64,000 nucleotides of DNA. Origin: Carya illinoinensis. Its lineage: Eukaryota; Streptophyta; Magnoliopsida; Fagales; Juglandaceae. Below the pieces are notes generated by a model that ran no database searches, had not been told where the DNA came from, and worked only from the letters and a program-made list of their open reading frames with translations. The first letter of the stretch is position 1; each line of letters begins with the position of its first letter. The position numbers and the translations under genes were made by a program. The stretch covers positions 4,009,501-4,073,500 of the forward strand of contig NC_056759.1 in the NCBI RefSeq assembly GCF_018687715.1. The letters run 5' to 3'. Below are positions 31,801 to 42,085 of this stretch, piece after piece.

Positions 31801-32518
31801 ACTTATAGCATAGATTTCAAAACTATTACTTATTTTGTATAAATTCCACCTCAAACTACAAAAACCAACAATTTGGTATCTCAAATTATTGACTTTCTTC
31901 AATTTATCTTTGCTTTTTTTTTTTCTAATTCTAAAATGCTGTAGGATTACTCATGTGTTTCTTTAGGGCTTCCCACAAGGATCTTCTTTAGTCCCACACA
32001 TTTCAAGGGCAATCCTTAATGTGACTCAAGACACAGACAAATTTGGAGCAATTGAGCAGAAGTACTTCTCAAGTAGTGGAAGAACTGGTTCTTGTGAGGA
32101 TATAAGTGCCTCAATGTCTTCAAATAGCCCTAGCCTCGGCCTTGACAGCTTTGGAGGCCTCTTCATCATCACCGGAGTTGTGTCCTTGTTCTCACTATCT
32201 GTTTTTGTGTTGAAGTTCCTTCGCACACATTGGCCTACTTTGAGTACCACACATCCTAAAAGCTCCTTTTCGTCCAAGTTGATTGAATTGGCCAAGTATT
32301 TTGACCAGAAAGAAGATCCCTCTTCACATCCCAATATTCAAAGACATACATCTAGGGTACATGCTGTATCAAGTCCTGACGTAATAGAATTTCCTCATAA
32401 TATGGAGAACCGCTCCAGGAATTTCGACGTTGTAAGCGACAGGGATTTAAGTCCTTCTACAAGTTTTCCTTCTCGGCTTAGTGATATTACATCTTCGCAT
32501 GAGGACGTACCAAATTAA

Positions 32519-33069
32519 ACATAGGTTTTGTTTTTTTTTTTTGTTTTTTGCTTTTAATGTAAAGATATGAAATAAGAAACGTAAAGAGACGAAGTTCTTC
32601 CCCAAAGATTGTTTTGTAACTTTGAAAAATGTATTCCTTTATTTATTTTCGATTTTGTTAACTCAGTCACACTTGTAACATAATACATTTTTTAAGATAT
32701 ATAAAATTTCTTTTAAAATGCTATATCATAACGTAATTATCTCCAAATTTAATATAAGCCTCAATTTATTGATCGTTTGCCTAGATCCTTTGGACTAGAT
32801 GGTATAAGTCCTAATTTCCACCCCGAAGAATCAGGTTCGAACCCACCCTGTATAGAAAAAATATTTCTTGATGGTTCAATGCAAAATAATTCTATTGTCT
32901 TGAAAGACACGGTTACAGTTAGTTGCAGGAGGTTATTATAGTTTTTTTTTTTTTTTTTTTCACTCCCATTCGGGTTCAATATTTTAGATTTTTGGCCTCT
33001 GTTTTCCTTATTTTTCAGATTTCGTGTGTTCGCTTCGACCTTCTCTTTAGCTCCTAATCCATTTTCTAC
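32519..33069. other. GLR3 3' flank
   Basis: Begins with 3' UTR sequence shared with GLR1. 32760-32990 contains a TCCTTTGGACTAGATGG-type stretch and poly(T) that may be another small repeat, but no ends were found. No gene. Confidence 0.4.
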
Positions 33070-33300
33070 CTCTCTTTTTTAATTGGACTAATAAAGATTG
33101 TTCTCCCATTGGATCGAATTACTCTAATATTTGTTATGATATTTTACATTTCAAGATCCAATTCCCTTTTAATATCAATCATGTTTACAGAGAAAGTAAT
33201 GTGCTTGCTAACAATCTAGCCAATTACAATGCAACGGAACACACAGTAAGCTTTTATTCTCTTCTTCGACTTCCTAAACATATGATTGTTTCGTTGTATT
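33070..33300 (+). pseudogene. RNase H-like fragment downstream of GLR3
   Basis: Homologous to 12070-12360: NWTNKDCSPIG-type residues, then FNINHVYRESNVLANNLANYNA with a frame break. It shows that the relic travelled with the GLR unit. Confidence 0.6.
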
Positions 33301-35104
33301 GAATCGGTCGTCCGTAGGCATGGTCTCAACGATGGTAGCAAGAGTTTTCCGTTTTTTGAAAAGCAAACTTGACAAACTAGTTTCTGGTGTCACGTGCGCC
33401 ATGCATGTCCCCTTCCTCTGTTCCCACCACCGTAATGAAGATGAGCTTCGACCAACAGGAGCATTGTCTGTGGTGGGCAAAAGAAGATGAACTTTTAGTA
33501 GCCATATTGCCACCAATAGATATTTGCTTCTCCTACCGATCTACAGGTTTCTGAATATCATCTGCTTTAGTTCAAAATCAGAAATCAGAAACTGATGATT
33601 TTGATCAGGTTTTTGTCTTCTGCATGATCATGAGCTCATGTTCTTGCCTTCTGCATCAATTCACATAAGCATACTGGTAACAGTATCAATTTGTATCTTT
33701 CTTAGTCGCGCACTAATATGTGTACCAACACTGATTTATTCATACTTAAAATTTAAATTAACATTGTTTTCAATAAAATCTACTTTTTGATCAATCACAT
33801 CACATTGGTGTACAAACTAGTGCACAATCGTGCTTGCAACTATACTTTTCCCTTTCTTAAACTCTGTAAGTTGCCTCCCCCATAGATGGGCCCATGCATG
33901 CATGCTTTTCTTAATTAATATACCATGTTGGTCATATAACATAAGAATTAATTAATTAAAACCAAGTGCTTGATATTTTACTTGATTCTAATTCTGATCA
34001 CTGCTCAAATTCAATTATTTCATTAAGATAATTAAAGTCGTTTCAAACTCAAAACAAACACAAAAAACTCAATTACTACTCCGCTTTGGTTTGATTTCTT
34101 TAGTGATAAAACTACTACTTACTTGAATCCGACTCATAATTTGCATTTTATTTCTATCTTTCTTTAAAGTTGAAGAAAGAGATCAATATAATATTGAATC
34201 TGGTATTTTTCTTTTTTTTGTGACCATAATTATATATATGATGGGCTAGGCGTTCCTCATCATGTATACTTCCTGTACACCTGAGATTTACCTATTTCTA
34301 TGAATATAATATATTTGATTACCTATCAAAAACAAATTATATATATAGGATGAATCACCAATATGCTAACATTTTCAATCTTGGTAAACCAATAAGTTTG
34401 AAGAAGGAAAATGAACTTGACCATGCCGTTGTTAGAAATTTTGACAAGTGGGATGAGAATAAATTCTCATCTCATCTTATCATTAAACTGACCATTATGT
34501 TGTTCATGACATCTCGACCAAGAAAGTGATAATATTGGCCACATACTTGTTGAATGGATTTCGTTTGTAACACGATCAACCGAGTCCAACTCACCATTCT
34601 TAATGGTGCATGGTAGCTCGCTCTTCCGATTAGACTGACCATTCTGCTGTTCATGACATCTTGACCAAGAAAGTGATAATATTGGCCACATACATGTTGA
34701 AATCAAACACAGCCTCACAAATCATGTGATTTTTCCTTTTTGTTTTGTACCGGGGAACATATAGGAACATGGTCTAGTTAATAAGTGGACGCGCATAAGA
34801 GTCTTTGTATTCATATCAGATGCTGAAAGAGTAGAATCTTGACTAATATCTACGACCGTATCAAATGTATAACAATAATTAAACTAGACGCGTGATAATT
34901 ATTTTTCTAGCTTTATAATAATTTGGACTCTAATTACACTACTCACTAATTATCTTTTTAAGTAAGATCTAAATATTATATTAGAAATGATATTTTCATT
35001 CTTCAAGTATGCAAAAATAAAAAATAAAAAAAAATATGTAAGTCTCATACACTCTCTTGAAAAAAATCATGAATAAATCTACAATTCACATAAATTTTAG
35101 TTTT
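33301..35104. other. Spacer between GLR3 and GLR4
   Basis: 33301-34075 is the conserved inter-GLR spacer (compare 12361-12980). 34505-34720 contains a direct repeat: TGACCATTCTGCTGTTCATGACATC with TTGACCAAGAAAGTGATAATATTGGCC occurs twice, at about 34490 and 34630. This spacer includes the site that corresponds to the CACTA insertion in copy 2 (after 34511). No gene seen. Confidence 0.5.
33709..33830. mobile_element. MITE-like element of about 120 bp
   Basis: Inverted ends: GCACTAATATGTGTAC at the left and, read in reverse from the right, GTGCACTAGTTTGTACAC. The AT-rich core is shared with 6845-7010 and 36045-36225, and a second copy in the duplicated unit is at 49552-49671. It is absent from the equivalent spacer upstream of GLR2, so it inserted after those spacers separated. 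Confidence 0.6.
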
Positions 35105-35535
35105 AATGATAGACTCGTTGAAACTCAATTCCTTCAATTAAAAAACAAATCTTAAAGAAGATATAAAGAAACGTGGAACTCATACAACCGACCTTCATTT
35201 TGCATTCTAACGATAAAAGTAGCATTCAAATTCTTATAATTGTTATTCTTTATAATAGTTTGAAAAAGAATAATTCAGTGTAATTTTGACGTTTCTTAAA
35301 CAACATAAATGATATTAATAAAATAAATGGCATTTTTCTACTCCTTATATAGTTTATTAATGTGATTTTACGTGGGTAATTGGTAATTGGTTCAAAAATC
35401 AATATTAATTAATTTATACGCGTAGAGATTTGGTCTACTTCTCGTTGAGATTCAATTCCTTCAATAAAAAACAATTCTTATAGAAGATACAAAGATCCGT
35501 CAATGTCATACAACCCGCGTTTATTCTGTACTCTA
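35105..35535 (+). promoter_or_regulatory. Duplicated promoter core upstream of GLR4
   Basis: The GLR1 promoter core (TCTCGTTGAAATTCAATTCC, then the TATA region, then ACGTTCATTTTG) has two counterparts here: 35105-35215 (AAATCTTAAAGAAGATATAAAG) and 35430-35535 (TTCTTATAGAAGATACAAAG). In both, the TATATAA seen in GLR1 is lost. GLR4 may be weakly expressed or use another start site. Confidence 0.5.
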
Positions 35536-36002
35536 GCGGGGGGAGGGAAGTATTGCCAAACAGTCAATGTTCAGCTAAGCTAGCTGTGGCTCCTATAGTT
35601 TCTTGTAAAGAAGACTTCTAGTGGCAGCATTAATGTCATCTGTCCTTAACTACAGAGCGCATCGATCAGACCATTTATTTCTGCAATCTGTAGCAAGCTT
35701 TAGCTCGATCGACAATGGCTTTGGCGTACTACCAGAAACACCTCCTTTCTTTCGTTGCCTTTCTCCTACTCGTGAACCTCCATGTCGAGCACTCAATGGG
35801 AAAGGAAGTCGTACCAGTGGGCGTGGTTCTTGATTTGAACTCCACGGTAGGAGGAGTTGCAGAGCGTTGCATGTCCATGGCACTCTCCGATTTTTACGGT
35901 GTCTATGATTATTATAACACCAGGATCGCTCTTTTGACTAGGGATTCTGGGAAAGATGTCATTGCCGCAGCATCTGCAGGTATATTAAATTAAGAGTTTT
36001 GG

Positions 36003-36225
36003 TACCTATAAATGAAGTCGCGTATTAATTTATATATTAATATCTAAATTAATAATTTTATTACGTATAAATGATGTCGCGTATTAATTTATATATTAAT
36101 ATTAATTTTTTTATATTTAAAATTTAAATTAATATTATTTTTAATAAAATTTACTTTTTAATCAATTATATTAGATTGATGTATATATTAATACATAATT
36201 ACACTTATAATTAAATTTTTCCTTA
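36003..36225. repeat. AT-rich repeats in GLR4 intron 1
   Basis: A 59-bp direct repeat (CTATAAATGAAGTCGCGTATT and GTATAAATGATGTCGCGTATT) is followed by the AAATTTAAATTAATATTA core also seen at 6845-7010 and in the MITE at 33709. It is probably a decayed member of that family. Confidence 0.5.
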
Positions 36226-36967
36226 AATTAAAGTTCAAATGAATATAATAGGAAAAAGCATGATAAAGTTGTTAATTGTCTTTTTCTAGATGACAAAAAT
36301 AACTGATACTCCCAAAAAGTAAAAGCACTATGAATATCTCATGTATAATATAAAAAATATAAAATATTTGAAGAATTGTTTATAAAATAAGTTCTATTAA
36401 ATTATGTAGAAGAATTTGTAAAATACAAATTGTTATAGTAACCGGCTACATGTAGCGGATCGATACTGTTCATCCTTCAAATATTTTTTTTTATTATTTA
36501 TACTTTATTTACTCTCTCATTCTTATTACTTTTTTTACATTTTAATGTAAATTCTTTTTTTTTTTATCATTTAAAGCACCTCTATTTTATTTTTTTCTAA
36601 AAAATATCTTGGAAATATTATTTATCCAATTTTTTCATATTTGATTTTATTTTTAATTTTTATGTAACTTATATAATTTTATTTTGTATATATAGGACTG
36701 AATTACATTACATTATATATAATAATATATTATAAATATAAAAGAATATATGGATATTACAAATTTATTGGTAGAAATGAACTGTTTAAAAAAAATAAAA
36801 ATAAAAAGTATTTAAATGATATGAAGAAAAAATAGATAAATTGATATATAGTATATTGTAAAAATCAGTATATTAAATAGAAAAAGTAAGTTTTATGATG
36901 GATGAAGAATCCATTGGGAGTGTTCTTAGGAAAATAAAAGGTTATAAAAAGTTGGCTACATTGAGCT

Positions 36968-37280
36968 TTAGCATGTTTGGACACTTGAATTTTCTTATAA
37001 TTTTGTGAATAATATTAATATTTTATTGAGTTTTGAAAAATGATATAAAAAAAATTGAATTAAAAGATTATAAAATAAAAAAATTATTTAAATATAATAT
37101 TTAATATTACTTTTTTTTAATTTATAAAAGTTGTATAGATTTTTGTGTTTGAATAATGATTAGGTAATAATTACATAAAAATAAGTTGAAAATTTAAAAT
37201 TAAAAAGTGTTTGTATTAGAAAATGAAATTATAAAAAGATTTAAAAATTTTGAGAATTCTCAATATCCAAACATGCCCAA
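36968..37280. mobile_element. MITE-like element in GLR4 intron 1, about 310 bp
   Basis: The left end reads GCATGTTTGGACACTTGA, and the right end in reverse reads GCATGTTTGGATATTGA. The interior is AT-rich. TGTTTGG ends are common among plant non-autonomous DNA transposons. Target-site duplication not resolved. The remainder of the intron (36230-36960 and 37290-38040) is AT-rich with nothing else recognised. Confidence 0.65.
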
Positions 37281-40200
37281 AAAATTTTAGTCTTGCTACA
37301 TTTGAATCTCAAATTTGGGGAGCTATTGTATCAAGCTAAACCATTCTTTTGAATGTATATATTTAGATATATTTGTTATTCCTACTCTTTCTTGAAAATT
37401 AGAAACAATATCATAAAAATAAAATTTTCTTATTTTTGTTAACGTGAGGTAGAATATATTAATCAAAATCATTTTTCCTAAACATTTAACTAATTTTTGT
37501 TAACAAACACACATTTTCACAGTCCAAATAATACATAAATTATTTTATGGGAGAAGAATTGTTCTTATTTATACTACAGATGAATTCTTGGAAATTAAAC
37601 AGTTAAAAAATAGGGTTTTAAAAATATAATTAGTAAATAAAATAAATAATTTTTTAATAGTGTAAAAATTAGAAAGAATATTTCAATAGATCGAGTAGGG
37701 AAAGAATATAAAAGAATATTTCAAAAGCATAGAGAAAAAATAGAGAGTAAGATGTAGAGTGTTTGAAAACAAGAAGTATTATAGAAATAAAAATATTATA
37801 TAAAAGTAAATTTATAAATTAATATGTTTTATGTGATCTGTTAAATTTATTTTATAATAAAAATAATTTTTTAATACAAACGAGGGCATGGTATATTAAA
37901 GAGATAGTGATAGGCTAACAACTCATTTACAAATAATTTTAAATATAATAATACTTTTTATTATATTTAAACATATCAGATCAAAATTAAAAGTTAAAAT
38001 AAAATTTAAAAATGTTATTATTTTATTATATACAAGCTGTTAGAATACCATCGTTGACTTTGCTTTGTGACATCTGTACCATCAATTTCTTAACGATCCA
38101 CATGATAATGATAAAGATTATTATCCTCGTTGTTGACATGTTATTGTACTTAATTGAACGTCTTCAGTGAAATTTTATATCTTCTAATTAATCATTCACT
38201 ATTTACTGAAATCCAGCACTGGATTTAATGAAGAATGAAGAAGTGCACGCCATCATAGGACCTCAAAGCTCAGCACAAGCTAAGTTCGTTATTGAACTTG
38301 GACGAAAAGCTCAGGTTCCAATCATTTCCTTCTCAGCCACAAGCCCCTCTCTTTCGCCTGCTCAAAACCCCTTTTTCATACGCACGGCACTAGATGATTC
38401 CGCTGAGGTAAAAGCCATAGCAGCCATTGTTAAGGCCTACGGTTGGCGGGAAATTGTCCTTATTTATGAAGACACAGATTATGGAAATGATTTAATTCCA
38501 TACCTGATGGATGCTTTTGAAGAGATTGAAACTCGAATGCCTTACAGAAGTGCAATTCCTCCATTTTCCAATAATAGTGAAATCGCTAAGGAGATTAAAA
38601 AGTTGAATGAAACTAATGCTAGGATATTCCTTGTGCACATGATGGCTTCACTTGGCTCGAAGCTCTTTGCACTTGCAAATAATGCAGGAATGATGAGGGA
38701 AGGGTATGCATGGATTATCACAGAAGGGCTATCAGCTTTGTTCGATACTTTGGGCCCTAAGGTGAAGGAATCAATGCAAGGTGCGGTGGGATTGCGACCA
38801 TACATACGCAGATCAAAATAGTTGGAAGACTTCAAAAGAAGATGGAGAAGAATTAATTTAACCTCAAGCAAACCAAACGTTAAGATTACTGGATTAAACC
38901 TCTTTGGATTATGGGCATATGATACAGCTTGGGCTTTGGCTATGGCAGTAGAGAAGGCTGGCACAATGCATTCTGAATTCTTAAAGAAAAATGCTAGCAA
39001 AAGTAACGTGAATCTTACAGCTCTAGGCATTTCTGAAACAGGTCAAACACTTCTTGATACGATTCTAACTACAGAATTTCAAGGCCTGAGCGGGAAATTT
39101 CATTTGATTAAAGGACAGTTGGAACCTTCAGCCTTTGAAATACTCAACGTGATTGGAAAAACAGAGAGAATTATTGGATACTGGACCAGAAAAGGAGGAT
39201 TTTCACGAGAATTAGAGGGCAATAATGAAGTGGCATACTCAATTTCAAAGGACAAACTTAAGCAACCCATCTGGCCAGGTGACACAACAGAGCAGCCACC
39301 AAAGTTGAGGATTGGGGTTCCAGTGAAACCAGGTTTTAAAGAATTTCTGAAAGTGGAATGGGATCCTCGCACTAACAAGCATAACATAACAGGGTTCTCC
39401 CTTGATGTGTTTCGTGCTGTAATTCATGCATTACCATTCCCCCTTCCTTATGAGTTACTTCCTTTCGCGAATAAAGATAGGCAAAGTGCTGGAACGTACG
39501 ATGAACTTACGTACCAAATTAAACTCCAGGTGATTTTTGGGCCTAAGTATTTGTGTTAACTTGTAAAAATTAGTTATTCAATACATTGAAAGCAATATAC
39601 ACCCTTTTCTCGCATGAATGGTGGGGATATCATTGTCATGTGAGAGGGTGAAGATTTCTCCCAAGGCAATGATTAATAACTTAGTAAAGCACTTCAACAA
39701 AATTTGTATTGTTTTTCTTTTCAATGTAATGGATTAATAACCATGCATATTTTTCTCTAAATGTAGAAGTATGATGCTGTGGTGGGAGATACAACAATTG
39801 TGGCTTATCGCTCCTTATATGTCGATTTCACTTTGCCTTACTTAGAATCGGGCGTATCAATGGTGGTTCGAGTGAAAGATGATAAGAAGAAAAACTTTTG
39901 GATTTTCTTAAAGCCACTAAGCTTGGATCTGTGGTTAACAACAGGTGCGGCATTTGTTATTGTAGGTGTGGTGATTTGGGTTCTTGAACACCGAATAAAC
40001 AGTGAGTTCAGAGGACCGCGAGTTCAACAACTTGGCACGATTTTCGGGTTCTCCTTCTCAACACTGGTGTTTGCTCACAGTAAATATTCTTCAAACCCAT
40101 TAAAAGATTTCATCGCCGCCCCCCCCCCAAAAAAAACAAATTTTACATACTTGATTGTGTATATTGATATCGATATAATGGATCCAGGTGAGAAAGTGCT

Positions 40201-40602
40201 AAGCAATTGGTCAAGATTCGTGATGGTCGTTTGGTTTTTTGTGGTACTCATCCTCACACAAAGTTACACTGCAAATTTAGCCTCGATGCTGACAGTAGAG
40301 AGATTGCAGCCTACATTTGTTGATGTAAACGAGATAAGAAGGAACGGTTATTTTGTTGGATATCAAAATCAAACCTTTGTCAAAGGGCTTCTAATAAAAC
40401 AGTTGAATTTCAATGAGTCCATGTTGAAGCCTTACAACACCCCTGAGGAGTATCACAAAGCACTGTTGAAAGGAAGCAACAATGGTGGGGTTGCAGCTAT
40501 TTTTGATGAAATTCCCTACATCAAGCTCTTCCTTGCAAAGTACAACTCCAAGTACACTATGGTTGGACCGACCTACAAAACCGATGGATTTGGCTTTGTG
40601 AG

Positions 40603-40639
<37 letters not shown>

Positions 40640-42085
40640 AATTTTTATTTTTAACTTAAATCATAAATAATCATCCTTACGATCATATTCATATATTTTT
40701 GGATAATTTAATTTTCCAATCCCAAACTATTACTTATTTTGTATAAACTCCACCTCAAACTACAAAAACCAACAATTTGGTATCTCGAGCTACTGATTTT
40801 CTATAATTTAATTTATCTTCACTTGTTTTTTCTCGCTCTTAAATGCTATAGGATTGCTCATGTGTTTCTTCAGGTCTTCCCAAAAGGATCTTCTTTAGTC
40901 CCACACGTTTCAAGGGCAATCCTGAATGTGACTCAAGACGCATCCAAATTCGGAAAAATTGAGCAGAATTACTTTTCAAGTAGTGGAAGTGCTAGTACTT
41001 GTGAAGATTCATGTCCCTCAATCTCTTCAAATATTGCCTCAATCTCTTCAAATAGCCATAGTCTCGGTCTCAACAGCTTCGGAGGCCTCTTCATCATCAC
41101 CGGAGTTGTGTCCTTGTTCTCGGTGTTGGTTTATGTGTCGAAGTTCCTTCGCACAAATTGGCCTACCGTGAGCACCCTCAAACCTGAGAGCTCCTTTTTG
41201 TCCAAGTTGATTGAAATGGCCAAGCGTTTTGACCAGAGAGAAGATCCCTCCTCACATCCCAATATTCATGAAAGACATACATCTTGGGCAAACGCTGTAT
41301 CAAGTGTTGAAGGTATAGAACTTCCTCATAACATGGAGAACCACTCCAGGAATTTCCACGCTGCAGGAGACAGTGATGAAAGTCTTGATTCAACGGGTTC
41401 TGCTTCTCGGCCCGGTGATACTCCATCTTTGCAGGACGTACCAAATTAAACATAGGTCTTGTTGTTTTAGGTTTAGCGCCGCTGAGTCGTTTTCTTTCTT
41501 TTACTGATTTCACACCGTTTGGCGTGCCCTCTCTCATGCCGTGTATACATCTTTCTCTTTACGTTTCATGCTTGCCTTTTTTTTTTTTTTAATCGATATC
41601 TGACTAGTTCCCGTTTCTTTTTGTTCTGCGTATTAATTCACTTCTCGGTTCTTTTCTTTTTTTTATTTGCATTCCGTTCTTCCGTTGCAAACTTTGTTTT
41701 CTATTAGGCTTCTTTTACAATGGGGCCAACTAAATAAGTCCAATTGCATGAATACTTCGCGTCTGGTCCAACACCTCATCATCATATTAATTTTGTAATA
41801 TAATTCTTCAGCACTTTAATTTCAGTAGCAAGCCTTCGCTCGGTCGACAATGGCGGACCAGAAACACCCCCTCTCTTTCGTCGCCTTTCTTTTGCTCGTG
41901 AACCTCCATGGCGACCACTCGATGGCAAAGGAGGTGGTACCAGTGGGCATTGTTCTTGATTTGAACTCCGCGGTGGGAAGAGTTGCAGAGTGTTGCATGT
42001 CCATGGCACTCTCCGATTTTTACGCTATCAATGATGATTATAACACCAGGCTCGCTCTTTTGACTATGGATTCTAGGAATGATGT

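Larger units (their letters stand above)
26015..32518 (+). pseudogene. GLR3: glutamate receptor-like pseudogene with copia insertion
   Basis: Exon 1 (26015-26247) encodes a signal peptide and domain start, but a copia element has replaced its last codons, its donor site and the start of intron 1. Exon 2 is 29379-30687, exon 3 30929-31241, exon 4 31340-31749 and exon 5 31967-32518; their splice sites are still present. Damage: a 1-bp deletion near 29574 shifts the frame in exon 2; TAG at 30262-30264 replaces a Leu codon; TAG at 31208-31210 replaces the Trp of the pore loop. M1, M3 and M4 coding segments remain readable. The two TAG stops and the copia insertion are shared with GLR5, so the gene was dead before the tandem duplication. 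Confidence 0.93.
35715..41449 (+). pseudogene. GLR4: full-length glutamate receptor-like gene with one nonsense codon
   Basis: Five exons with good splice sites and phases: 35715-35979, 38217-39529, 39767-40079, 40188-40597 and 40874-41449, together 958 codons. The product has the signal peptide, amino-terminal domain, S1 (LRIGVPVKPGFKEFL), M1, pore loop (GPRVQQLGTIFGFSFSTLVFAH), M3 (SYTANLASMLTVERL), S2 (AAIFDEIPYIKLFL) and M4 of a clade-II GLR. The only break is TAG at 38819-38821, where GLR1, GLR3 and GLR5 have CAG (Gln), at codon 290 inside the amino-terminal domain. A 3-bp insertion nearby is in frame. Intron 1 is enlarged to 2.2 kb by AT-rich repeats. The pore has Gly where GLR1 has Trp, so the channel, if made, could differ. 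It may be a recent pseudogene or a null allele. Confidence 0.85.
25631..41475 (+). repeat. 15,845-bp tandem duplication, first copy (GLR3 and GLR4)
   Basis: The sequence starting GCGCCGCTGAGTCG at 25631 recurs at 41476, directly after the GLR4 3' UTR, and remains nearly identical until 34511/50350. Copy 1 therefore spans 25631 to 41475. It contains an LTR end, GLR3 with its copia insert, the spacer, and all of GLR4. The junction lies 26 bp after the GLR4 stop. Confidence 0.9.
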
